Under the pieces are notes generated by a model. The model was not told where the DNA came from. It saw only the letters and a program-made list of their open reading frames with translations, and ran no database searches. A stretch of 53,253 nucleotides of DNA from Hyphomicrobiales bacterium (GTDB lineage: Bacteria > Pseudomonadota > Alphaproteobacteria > Rhizobiales > Rhizobiaceae). A program made the translations under genes and the position numbers. The stretch covers positions 1-53,253 of the forward strand of contig DUSC01000088.1 in assembly GCA_012842935.1 (NCBI GenBank). Reading direction: 5' to 3'. Positions 10,063 to 18,473 of this stretch are shown one piece after another. Position 1 is the first letter of the stretch, and the number at the start of each line of letters is the position of its first letter.

Positions 10063-10557
10063 ATGGGTATGGCCGTCGATCCCCAGACCTTCCGGACGGC
10101 CATGGGCCGCTTTCCGGGGGCGGTGACCATCATCACCGCCCGCTCGGCTACCGAGCGTCGCGGCATCACGGCGACGGCGGTGTGTTCGGTTTCGGCCGAA
10201 CCGCCGAGCCTTCTGGTCTGCGTCAATCGCAAGACCGGCACCTGCGCGAGTATCGATGAAAGCGGGGTCTTCAACATCAACCTGTTGCAGGACCCCTCTT
10301 CCGAACTGGCGATGCGCTTCGCCGGCGCCGGCGGGGCGACCGGCGAGGAAAAATTCGCCGTCGGCGATTGGGACGAAGACGCCCGGGGGCTGCCGATCCT
10401 GAAGGATGCGCTGGTCGCGTTCTGCTGCGAAGTCCGCGAGCGGGTCGACGCCGGCAGCCACGCGATCTTCATCGGCCAGATCGTCGACATCCGCCTGGGC
10501 GACGGCGTGCCGCTGCTCTACGAGCGCTCGCGCTTCCACCGGCTGACGCCGATCTGA
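10063..10557 (+). CDS. Flavin reductase domain protein (StyB-like, reductase component)
   Basis: FRTAMGRFPGAVTIITA...RRGITATAVCSVSAEPPSLLVCVNRKTGT...GVFNINLL...AIFIGQIVDIRLGDGVPLLYERSRF. Confidence 0.92.
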   Translation: MGMAVDPQTFRTAMGRFPGAVTIITARSATERRGITATAVCSVSAEPPSLLVCVNRKTGTCASIDESGVFNINLLQDPSSELAMRFAGAGGATGEEKFAVGDWDEDARGLPILKDALVAFCCEVRERVDAGSHAIFIGQIVDIRLGDGVPLLYERSRFHRLTPI

Positions 10558-10702
10558 ACGTCTATGGCCTGCCGGACGAAAGGGCTACCTCTCCACCGCC
10601 GGAGCCTGCCCCCGGACGTCCGAAGCGCTGGTTCCTCCCCCGTTCGCGGCGGAGGGGGACGATGTGCAGCATGGCGGAGGGCGCGACTGAACGCCGCGCC
10701 CG

Positions 10703-11518
10703 TCAAGCCAGCCAGTTGGCCTGGTTGGGGTCGGGCAGCGGGATGGCGTCGAGGAGTTCGCGCGTATAGGCGGCCTGCGGCCGGTCGAACACGGTCTCGA
10801 CCGGCCCGTGTTCGACGATCCTGCCGCGGTAGAGCACCATCACGTGCGAGCACAGGCGGCGGATCACCGAGAGATCGTGGCTGATGAAGGCGAGGGTCAG
10901 GTCGAGCTCGCGCACCAGTTTTTCCAGGAGGTTCAACACCTGCGCCTGCGACGACACGTCGAGGCCGGAGACGATCTCGTCGGCGAGGATGAACTGCGGC
11001 CGCATGGCGATGGCGCGCGCGATGCCGACCCGTTGGCGTTGCCCGCCGGACAGCTCGTGCGGATAGCGCGACAGGAACGAGCGCGGCAGGCCGACGTGAT
11101 CGAGCGCCTCGGCGGCCCGTTCCTTCACCCGGTCGAAGCCGTTCAGCCGGAGCGGGCCGGTGATGATGGTGCTCACCCGGTGCCGCGGATTGAGGGAGGA
11201 CATCGGGTCCTGGAAGATCATCTGCGCCTGGCGGCGGAAGGGGCGGAGCGCGGCCTCGCCGAGATGACTGATGTCCTGGCCGGCAAACCTTATCGTCCCT
11301 CCCGTAGGCTCGATCAGCCTCAGCATGGTCCGCCCCAGCGTCGATTTGCCAGAGCCGGACTGGCCGACGATGCCGAGGATCGAGCCTCGACCGATGTCGA
11401 AGTCGAGCCGGTCGAGGATCTTGATCGGCGGCGCCTTGCCGAACAGCGGCTTGCGTGTCAAGTCGGGCAGGGCGACCTCGAGGCCGCGGACGCTGACCAG
11501 CGGCTCGTCCTCAGACAT
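10703..11518 (-). CDS. Peptide/nickel-type ABC transporter ATP-binding protein (DppF-like)
   Basis: Walker A GQSGSGKST; ABC signature LSGGQRQRVGIARA; MIFQDPMSSLNPRHRV. Confidence 0.93.
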   Translation of the reverse strand: MSEDEPLVSVRGLEVALPDLTRKPLFGKAPPIKILDRLDFDIGRGSILGIVGQSGSGKSTLGRTMLRLIEPTGGTIRFAGQDISHLGEAALRPFRRQAQMIFQDPMSSLNPRHRVSTIITGPLRLNGFDRVKERAAEALDHVGLPRSFLSRYPHELSGGQRQRVGIARAIAMRPQFILADEIVSGLDVSSQAQVLNLLEKLVRELDLTLAFISHDLSVIRRLCSHVMVLYRGRIVEHGPVETVFDRPQAAYTRELLDAIPLPDPNQANWLA

Positions 11519-12386
11519 GGCGCCACTCCCGGTCGGCTGCTTTCACCTCAGCATCGACGGAGGCGATGACGGCCTCGTCGACGGGCAGGAGCGAGGCGAA
11601 CGGATCCGTGTATTTCGGTGTCGCCGCAAGCAGCGCCTTCGAATAGGCGTGGCGAGGCTCCGCGAAGAATTCGCTCACCGCGCGGTCCTCCACCACCTTG
11701 CCCGAATAGAGCACCGAGAGCTTCTGGCAGACTTTCGAGACGACGCCGAGATCGTGGGTGACGAACAGCATCGCCGTGCCGTGGCGGGCCTGCATCTCGC
11801 GGATCAGCTTCAGGATCTGTTTCTGCACCGTCACGTCCAGCGCCGTGGTCGGCTCGTCGGCGATGATCAGCTTCGGGTTGGCGGCGAAGGCCGCGGCGAT
11901 CAGCACGCGCTGGCGCATGCCGCCCGACAGCTCGTGCGGATAGCTCGCCATGACCCGTTGCGGATTCTGGATCTGCACCTCGTCGAGCAGTTCCAATGCC
12001 CGCGCGCTGGCGTTCGCCTCGGTCCAGCCGAGAATGTCGACCAGCCGGTCGGTGATCTGCCGGCCGATCCGCCGCGACGGATTGAGCGCCGTCAGCGGGT
12101 CCTGCGGGATCAGCGCGGCGACGGTACCGATCGTCCGCCGCCGCTCCTTCTGCGGCATGGCAAGCAGATTCCTGCCGTCGAGCAGGATCTCGCCCTCGAC
12201 GATCGAGACGGCCGACGGCAGGATGCCGAGCACGGCCTTGCCGATCATGCTTTTGCCCGCGCCGCTCTCGCCGACCAGGCCGCGCACCTCACCGGCCTCG
12301 ACCGCTAGGTCGACGGACCGGAGCACGCGCTGCGATCCGCCGCGCAGGATGGCGCTGAGATTTCGGATGGCAAGGAAGGCGTTCAC
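11511..12386 (-). CDS. Peptide/nickel-type ABC transporter ATP-binding protein (DppD-like)
   Basis: GESGAGKSMIGKAVLG, LSGGMRQRVLIAAA, IADEPTTALDVTVQKQIL. GTG start overlaps the permease stop. Confidence 0.92.
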   Translation of the reverse strand: MNAFLAIRNLSAILRGGSQRVLRSVDLAVEAGEVRGLVGESGAGKSMIGKAVLGILPSAVSIVEGEILLDGRNLLAMPQKERRRTIGTVAALIPQDPLTALNPSRRIGRQITDRLVDILGWTEANASARALELLDEVQIQNPQRVMASYPHELSGGMRQRVLIAAAFAANPKLIIADEPTTALDVTVQKQILKLIREMQARHGTAMLFVTHDLGVVSKVCQKLSVLYSGKVVEDRAVSEFFAEPRHAYSKALLAATPKYTDPFASLLPVDEAVIASVDAEVKAADREWRHV

Positions 12387-13234
12387 CGGAGCACCGGGTC
12401 GAATCGGTCCTTGAGGCCTTCGCCGAGCTGGCTGAAGGAAAGGACGGTGAGGAACAGCACGACCAGCGGGAACACCAGCACCCACCAGGCTTGGTAAACC
12501 GCGGTGCGACCCTCGGCGATCATGCCGCCCCAGGTTGGCGCGTCGGTCGAGATCGACAGGTTGACGAAGGACAGGATCGCCTCGACGATCACCGCGATGC
12601 CCATCTCCAGCGTCAGCAGGGCGACGATGGTAGGCAGCACGTTCGGTCCGATCTCGCGCCACAATATGCCCACCCTGCCCTGCCCGGCGACGACGGCGCT
12701 GGCGATGTAGTCCATCTTCGACTGGTTCATCGCCTCGGCGCGCACCACCCGGCAGAACCGTGTCCAGTCGATCACCACGATGGCGATGACGATCGAGGAC
12801 AGGCCGGTACCGAGGACCGCGATCAGCAGGATGGCGAACAGAACGGGCGGGAACGCCATCCAGATGTCGACGAGGCGCGAGATGAGGAGATCGGTGCGCC
12901 CGCGCAGATAGCCGGCCAGCAAGCCCAGCAACGAGCCGACGAAGCCGGTGGCGAGACCCGCGATCAGCGCGACGGTGAGCGCCACGCGCGATCCGTGGAT
13001 GATACGCGAGAGCACGTCGCGGCCGAGGCTGTCGGTGCCGAGCAGGTAGACGGGATCGGCACCGTGCATCCAGAAAGGCGGCAGCCTCGCGGCGAACAGA
13101 TCCTGCTCGAGGGGATCGTGCGGGCTTATCAGCGGAGCGGCGAGGGCCAGGAACAGGACGAACACCAGCCAGCTTGCCGAAAGGATCAGCCGCCAGCTCG
13201 CCCTGCGGCCGACCGCTCCGCGTCCGTCAAGCAT
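12383..13234 (-). CDS. ABC transporter permease (DppC-like)
   Basis: Multiple TM segments; PHDPLEQDL...LLGTDSLGRDVLSRIIHGSRVAL. Confidence 0.92.
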   Translation of the reverse strand: MLDGRGAVGRRASWRLILSASWLVFVLFLALAAPLISPHDPLEQDLFAARLPPFWMHGADPVYLLGTDSLGRDVLSRIIHGSRVALTVALIAGLATGFVGSLLGLLAGYLRGRTDLLISRLVDIWMAFPPVLFAILLIAVLGTGLSSIVIAIVVIDWTRFCRVVRAEAMNQSKMDYIASAVVAGQGRVGILWREIGPNVLPTIVALLTLEMGIAVIVEAILSFVNLSISTDAPTWGGMIAEGRTAVYQAWWVLVFPLVVLFLTVLSFSQLGEGLKDRFDPVLR

Positions 13235-14231
13235 GGCGGAGCCTCGGATTGAGCAGGGCGTAAGTCATGTCGACCAGGAGGTTGATCAGCGTGAACATCA
13301 GGGCGAAGACCAGCACGATGCCCTGGATCAGCGGCAGGTCGCGGTTGATCACCGCGTCGATGGCCATGTTGCCGAGGCCTTCGTAGGAGAACAGCCGCTC
13401 GATGATGACGGTGCCGCCGACGAGGAAGGTGAACTGGACGCCGATCAGCGTCAGCGTCGGCAGGACGGCGTTGGGCAGGCTTTCCGACAGGATGACGTGG
13501 TTCTCGCTGTAGCCCTTGGTGCGCGCCAGCACGACGTAGTCGAGATGCATCGTCTCCTTCAGCGACTGTTTCAGCAGCTGGCTGACGATCGCCGCGAGCG
13601 GTATGGCGAGAGCCAGCGCCGGCATGAACATGTGTTTCAGGAGATCCCACCAGAGATCGAAGCGCAGCCGGACGATGCTCTCGAAGACGTAGAACTGGGT
13701 GACGAAGGGCAGCTCCGCCGAGGGCGAGATGCGACCCGATATGTGGAAGATCGGCATCAGAACGCCGAACAGCAGGATCAGTACCAGTGCCCAGAGGAAA
13801 TCGGGCACCGACAGGCCGACGCCGTTGGCGACGTCGATCGCCGCCTCGGTCTTGGTGCCGCGCCACAGCGTCCCGGCAAGCGCCGAGGCGCCGCCGATGA
13901 TCACGGCAATCACCAGCGCGAAGATCGACAGCTCCAGCGTTGCCGGCAGGCGCCCGAGAACCAGCGGCATGACCGGCTGGCGCAGCGAGATCGACGTGCC
14001 GAAGTCGCCGTGGATCACACCGGTCAGCCAGATCAGGAACTGCTCGGGGATCGACCTGTCGAGGCCGTAATGGGCGCTGAGTCTGGCGATGTCGGTTTCC
14101 GACGCACCGGGCGGCAGCATCATCGCGATCGGATTGCCGGGGACCACACGGATGACGAAGAAGACGACGACCGCTGCCCCGAACAGGGTCACGGCCATCG
14201 TCGCCAGTCGTAGCAGGAGGCTGCGCAACAA
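13227..14231 (-). CDS. ABC transporter permease (DppB-like)
   Basis: FVIRVVPGNPIAMMLPPGASETDIARLSAHYGLDRSIPEQFLIWL, typical DppB N-terminus. Start uncertain (TTG assumed). Confidence 0.88.
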   Translation of the reverse strand: MLRSLLLRLATMAVTLFGAAVVVFFVIRVVPGNPIAMMLPPGASETDIARLSAHYGLDRSIPEQFLIWLTGVIHGDFGTSISLRQPVMPLVLGRLPATLELSIFALVIAVIIGGASALAGTLWRGTKTEAAIDVANGVGLSVPDFLWALVLILLFGVLMPIFHISGRISPSAELPFVTQFYVFESIVRLRFDLWWDLLKHMFMPALALAIPLAAIVSQLLKQSLKETMHLDYVVLARTKGYSENHVILSESLPNAVLPTLTLIGVQFTFLVGGTVIIERLFSYEGLGNMAIDAVINRDLPLIQGIVLVFALMFTLINLLVDMTYALLNPRLRHA

Positions 14232-14397
14232 CGTCAAGCGGCGTGTCCTCGAAATCCCTCGGTCATGTCGGGCGGGCCGGGGCGACGTCCATTCCGGCGT
14301 CGCCCCCGCACCCGCCTCTCGGAATCCGCCCCCCCTCGCGGGCAAGAGCCCGTTGCCGAGCTCATGCACGGGCGGCCTGCCCCGATGTGCGTCCCGA

Positions 14398-15924
14398 TCA
14401 GGCCCGCTTCATCAGGTGCGGCAGCAACGCGCCCGAGGTGTGCGGCGTCACGCTGACGCCCGATACGTGCAGGATCGGCTGCACGTACTGGAACAGCGGG
14501 ATCACCAGGGCGTTTTCGGCGATGTAGCGGTCGACGGCCTTCCAGCCGGCGATACGCTTCTCCTCGTCGGCCTCGCCCCACAGCGGCGCGATCATGTCGA
14601 TCAGGTCCTTGCCGTCCCACACCGAGTGGGGCGACGGGCCGAACATGGCGAAGCCGGTCGAGGTGGTCGGGTCGGCGACCGAATTGCCCCAGTTGTAGAA
14701 CGCGGCGGGCGCCAGCTGGTCGGCGGCGCGCAGTTCGTAGTGCTTGGCGATCTCGTAGACCTCGATCTCGGCCTCGATGCCGACCTTGCGCCACAGGCCG
14801 ACGATCGCCTGGATGATCTCGTAGTCCTTCGGCTTGAAGCCGCGGGTCGTCTGGATCTTGAACTTCACCGGGTTTTCCGGCGAGAAGCCGGATTCCGCGA
14901 GCAGCTTCTTGGCCAGTTCGGGGTCGTAGGCGACAGTGATCGACGGGTCGTAGGCGAGATATTCCGGCGTCTCCAGCGTGTCGATCGGCACGCCGTAGCC
15001 CGACAGCAGGCGATCGACGAGAGTCTTCTTGTCGATGGCATGCGCCGCCGCCTTGCGCACGTTGGGATCGAGCATCGGCTCGACGTCGTTGAGGAAGATC
15101 ATGCCGATGTCGGAGATCGGCTTCGCCGTGCCGGCCAGTCCCTCCTTGCCCTTCAGGCGGTCGAACTCCTCGTAGGGCATCTCCAGCGTCACGTGGGCGT
15201 TGCCGGATTCGATCTCGGCGACGCGCGAGGTGGCATCTGTGACGAACTTGATCGTCACGGTCTCGAAGTCGGGCTTGCCGCCCCAGTAGTTCGGATTGGC
15301 CTTCAGGCGCACGAACGCGTTGCGCTCGAACTTCTCGACCATGTACGGGCCGGTGCCGATCGGCGCTGCCTCGAAGCCTTCGGCGCCGACCTTCTCGTAA
15401 TAGGCCTTCGGCAGCACGTAGCCGGTGAGGAAATACATCCACTTGAAGATGGTCGGCTCGAAGCGGGCGACGTCGGCGGTGACCTTGTTGCCCTCGGCCT
15501 TGATGTTGGTCAGCGTCGACCAGATGAACTGGATCGGGTTGCCGGTCTTCTCGTCGGCGGCCCGCGTCAGCGACCAGGCGACGTCCTCGGCGGTGAACGG
15601 CGATCCGTCATGCCAGGTGACCCCCTCGCGCACCGTCATCGACACCTTGGTCTTGTCTTCGTTCCAGCCCCATTCGGTGAGCAGGCCCGGCGCCGGCGAA
15701 AGATCCGGCTGCTGCAGGATGAACTGGTCGAACACCGACTGGTAGATGCCCTGGATCGTCGGGTTGACCGCCGAGGGGCCGACGGTCGGGTCCCACGACG
15801 GCAGGTTCACGTTGTAGGCGATGACCAGCTCGTCGATCGCCGCGGACGCCTTCGCCCCCAGCATGCCCAGCGCCACCGTCGCGGCCGACGCCTTCAGCAC
15901 CGTACGTCTCGAAATGGAATTCAT
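14398..15924 (-). CDS. ABC transporter substrate-binding protein, SBP_bac_5 family
   Basis: TAT-like signal MNSISRRTVLKASAATVAL; VREGVTWHDGSPFTAEDVAWSLTRA; VRKAAAHAIDKKTLVDRLLSGYGVP. Confidence 0.93.
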   Translation of the reverse strand: MNSISRRTVLKASAATVALGMLGAKASAAIDELVIAYNVNLPSWDPTVGPSAVNPTIQGIYQSVFDQFILQQPDLSPAPGLLTEWGWNEDKTKVSMTVREGVTWHDGSPFTAEDVAWSLTRAADEKTGNPIQFIWSTLTNIKAEGNKVTADVARFEPTIFKWMYFLTGYVLPKAYYEKVGAEGFEAAPIGTGPYMVEKFERNAFVRLKANPNYWGGKPDFETVTIKFVTDATSRVAEIESGNAHVTLEMPYEEFDRLKGKEGLAGTAKPISDIGMIFLNDVEPMLDPNVRKAAAHAIDKKTLVDRLLSGYGVPIDTLETPEYLAYDPSITVAYDPELAKKLLAESGFSPENPVKFKIQTTRGFKPKDYEIIQAIVGLWRKVGIEAEIEVYEIAKHYELRAADQLAPAAFYNWGNSVADPTTSTGFAMFGPSPHSVWDGKDLIDMIAPLWGEADEEKRIAGWKAVDRYIAENALVIPLFQYVQPILHVSGVSVTPHTSGALLPHLMKRA

Positions 15925-15953
15925 GTCCTTCTCCCCTGCTTCGAGTGCATTTC

Positions 15954-17528
15954 CTATCCGGCCAGTTCGCGGCCCAGCATGAAACCCGATCCGGCGCCGA
16001 GCCCGGCGCCCGGCCACACCGCCGCGCCGGTGAGGTAGAGCCCCTTCACCGGCGTGCGCCCCGACGCGTGACCGTACGCCGGGCGGAACAGGAAGTTCTG
16101 CGAAAGATGATGGCTGCCGCAGATCTGGTCGCCGCCGACCAGGTTCGGATTGTCGGCCTCCAGTTCGAGCGGCGACACGACGGCGCGGCCGAGGATCTTC
16201 GACCTCAGCCCCGGCGCATGGCGCTCGATCAGGTCGAGCACGCGTTCGGCATAGGTCTCCTTCACCGACGTCCAGTCGCGCGCCGCGATCGTGCCGGCCG
16301 CGTCGCCGCAAATCTCCGCCGGAACCATGCGCACCTGCACCCACAGCACATGCTTGCCATCCGGCGCCCGCGACGGGTCGACCGCCGTCGGCTGGCCGAC
16401 CACGATCACCGGCTCGTCGGGCAAGAGCCCCGCCATCGCCTGCTGATAGGTCCGCGCCATCTGGTCGAGCGAAGGCGCGATATGCACGTAGGCGAAGCGC
16501 CTGAGCTCCTCGCCCGCCGTCCAGGCCGGCAGGTCGTCCATCGCAAGGTGGATCATCATCGTGCCGGGCGCGTGGGCGAACCGGCGCATGCTCCGGTCGA
16601 AGCCGGCGTCGCCGGAGTTCCCGTCGAGCAACCCGTCGACCAGCCTGCCCGGCGCGACGTTGGCGATCACCGCCTTGCCGGCCATGACGCGGCGGCCGCC
16701 CGAGAGCTCGATGCCGGCCGCCCGGCCGCCCTCTTTCACCACCCGCACCACCTTCTCGTTGCAGTGGATCTCGCCGCCGGCCGCCTCGATCATCCCGCCC
16801 AGTGCGCGGGTGACCGTATCGGCCCCGCCCTTGCCGATGACCATGCCGAAGGCCTGGTTGGCCATCGCCTCGAGATAGGGGAACACAGCACCGCCGGCGA
16901 TGTCGGGGGCGAAGTCGAGATGCATCCCCCAGGCGCCGAGCGTGGCGCGCACATGCGGCGAGGTGAAGGTGTCCGTCAGCCACCTGCGCGGCGACGAGAC
17001 AAGCAGGCGGGCCAGTGCTATCGTCCAGGAAAATCCCCTGCGCAGCGACGCCTTTGCCAAAAGGCGCGCCAATATATGCATTTTCATGGGATTTCCGAGC
17101 AGCGCGAAAATGTACTCGGCGCGCCCGGGGAATTCCTCGAGCATCGCCTGCCAGGTCTCGGCGTCCGCCGGCGACAGCGCCGCGAGGCGTTTCTTCGTCT
17201 CCGCCGCGTCGGTGCCCACCCCGAACCATTTGCCGTCGGGAAAGACGCTGGCGAAGCAGTGCGAGGCCGGCGCGAATTCCAGCCCGTGCTTCATCAGCTG
17301 TTCGCTGTAGGCCTTGAAAAAGGCGGATCCGACAAAAAGGTTGAGGTTCATGGCCGCCCAGTCGTGCCGGAAGCCGGGCTGCGTCAGTTCCAGCGTCTTG
17401 ACTGCGCCGCCCGGTCGCGACGCCTGTTCGAACACGGCGACGCGCCAGCCCTTCGCCGACAGATGGGCCGCACAGGCGAGGCTGTTGTGCCCCGCGCCGA
17501 TGACGACGGCATCGTAGGACTGGCGCAC
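15954..17528 (-). CDS. FAD-dependent oxidoreductase, phytoene dehydrogenase/COG1233-like
   Basis: YDAVVIGAGHNSLACAAHLSAKGWRVAVFEQASRPGGAVKT; C-terminal LYLTGAAVWPGAGLGAGSGFMLGRELAG. GTG start assumed, internal to an over-long ORF. Confidence 0.88.
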   Translation of the reverse strand: MRQSYDAVVIGAGHNSLACAAHLSAKGWRVAVFEQASRPGGAVKTLELTQPGFRHDWAAMNLNLFVGSAFFKAYSEQLMKHGLEFAPASHCFASVFPDGKWFGVGTDAAETKKRLAALSPADAETWQAMLEEFPGRAEYIFALLGNPMKMHILARLLAKASLRRGFSWTIALARLLVSSPRRWLTDTFTSPHVRATLGAWGMHLDFAPDIAGGAVFPYLEAMANQAFGMVIGKGGADTVTRALGGMIEAAGGEIHCNEKVVRVVKEGGRAAGIELSGGRRVMAGKAVIANVAPGRLVDGLLDGNSGDAGFDRSMRRFAHAPGTMMIHLAMDDLPAWTAGEELRRFAYVHIAPSLDQMARTYQQAMAGLLPDEPVIVVGQPTAVDPSRAPDGKHVLWVQVRMVPAEICGDAAGTIAARDWTSVKETYAERVLDLIERHAPGLRSKILGRAVVSPLELEADNPNLVGGDQICGSHHLSQNFLFRPAYGHASGRTPVKGLYLTGAAVWPGAGLGAGSGFMLGRELAG

Positions 17529-17663
17529 GATATGTGTTCCCTCAATTTTTGAAAGATAATTGCAAATGCATATTCTTTTGTCTAGCATAATGTTTGAACG
17601 GGCCGGGGAACCGCCACACCGCGAAGGAAGGTGCCCGTCTGCGAGACAACGGAGGACGTATCC

Positions 17664-18455
17664 ATGAATGCCGCGCAAACTCTGGGAAATCTGGCCAGCC
17701 TGCTCGTGAGTGGGGCGGTTCAGGTCGTCGACCTTTCCGGCCCGCTGGGGCCCGACACTCCCCTTCTGAAGCTCCCGCCGGATTTCGCCAAGGACACGCC
17801 GAAGATCGAGGTCCACAAGATCTCCGAATACGACAAGGACGGTCCGTTCTGGGCCTGGAACTGGCTGAAGATCGGCGAGCATTCCGGCACCCACTTCGAC
17901 GCACCCCACCACTGGATTACCGGCCGCGATTTCGCCGACGGCTTCACCGACACCATTCCGGTGCAGAATTTCGTCGCGCCGCTCAACGTCATCGACTGTT
18001 CGGCGGAAGTCGCCGCCGATCCCGACTTCCTGCTCGATGCCGCCGGCGTGAAGGCCTGGGAGGCGAAGCACGGCGCAATCGGCGCCGGGGAGTGGGTGGT
18101 CATGCGCTCCGACTGGGACAAGCGTGTCCATGACGAGGCGCTCTATCTCAACGCCGACGCCAACGGCCCGCATTCGCCCGGCCCGACGGTCGACTGCATC
18201 GAGTACATCCTGTCCAGGGGCGCGCTCGGCTGGGGCACGCAGTGCATCGGCACCGACGCCGGCCAGGCCGGCGGTATGCAGCCGCCCTACCCTGCACACA
18301 ATCTGCTGCACAAGGCCAACCGCTACGGCCTCGCCTCGCTCGCCAACCTCGACAAGCTCCCGCCCAAGGGCGCGATCCTGATCGCCGCCCCGCTCAAGCT
18401 GGTCCGGGGCACCGGCAGCCCGATCCGCGCAATGGCCCTCGTCCCCCGCTCGTAA
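17664..18455 (+). CDS. Cyclase family protein (PF04199; kynurenine formamidase / isatin hydrolase-like metal hydrolase)
   Basis: VVDLSGPLGPDTP; metal-binding GEHSGTHFDAPHHW; DWDKR; GTDAGQAGG...NRYGLASLANLDKLPPKGAILIAAPLKLVRGTGSPIRAMAL. Confidence 0.88.
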   Translation: MNAAQTLGNLASLLVSGAVQVVDLSGPLGPDTPLLKLPPDFAKDTPKIEVHKISEYDKDGPFWAWNWLKIGEHSGTHFDAPHHWITGRDFADGFTDTIPVQNFVAPLNVIDCSAEVAADPDFLLDAAGVKAWEAKHGAIGAGEWVVMRSDWDKRVHDEALYLNADANGPHSPGPTVDCIEYILSRGALGWGTQCIGTDAGQAGGMQPPYPAHNLLHKANRYGLASLANLDKLPPKGAILIAAPLKLVRGTGSPIRAMALVPRS

Positions 18456-18473
18456 GTTCGGGGGCTTCCGGCC

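Noticed and set aside
10634-10659. TCCCCC/GGGGGA hairpin between convergent genes as terminator
   Set aside because: Short stem and no following T-run on either strand; too weak to annotate.
14398-17229. 943-aa minus-strand ORF
   Set aside because: True protein begins at 15924 with a TAT-like signal; the upstream part is an off-frame reading of the FAD oxidoreductase gene.
17529-17663. Palindromic operator in the divergent promoter between FAD oxidoreductase and cyclase
   Set aside because: Region is AT-rich and promoter-like, but I could not identify a convincing long inverted repeat by eye.
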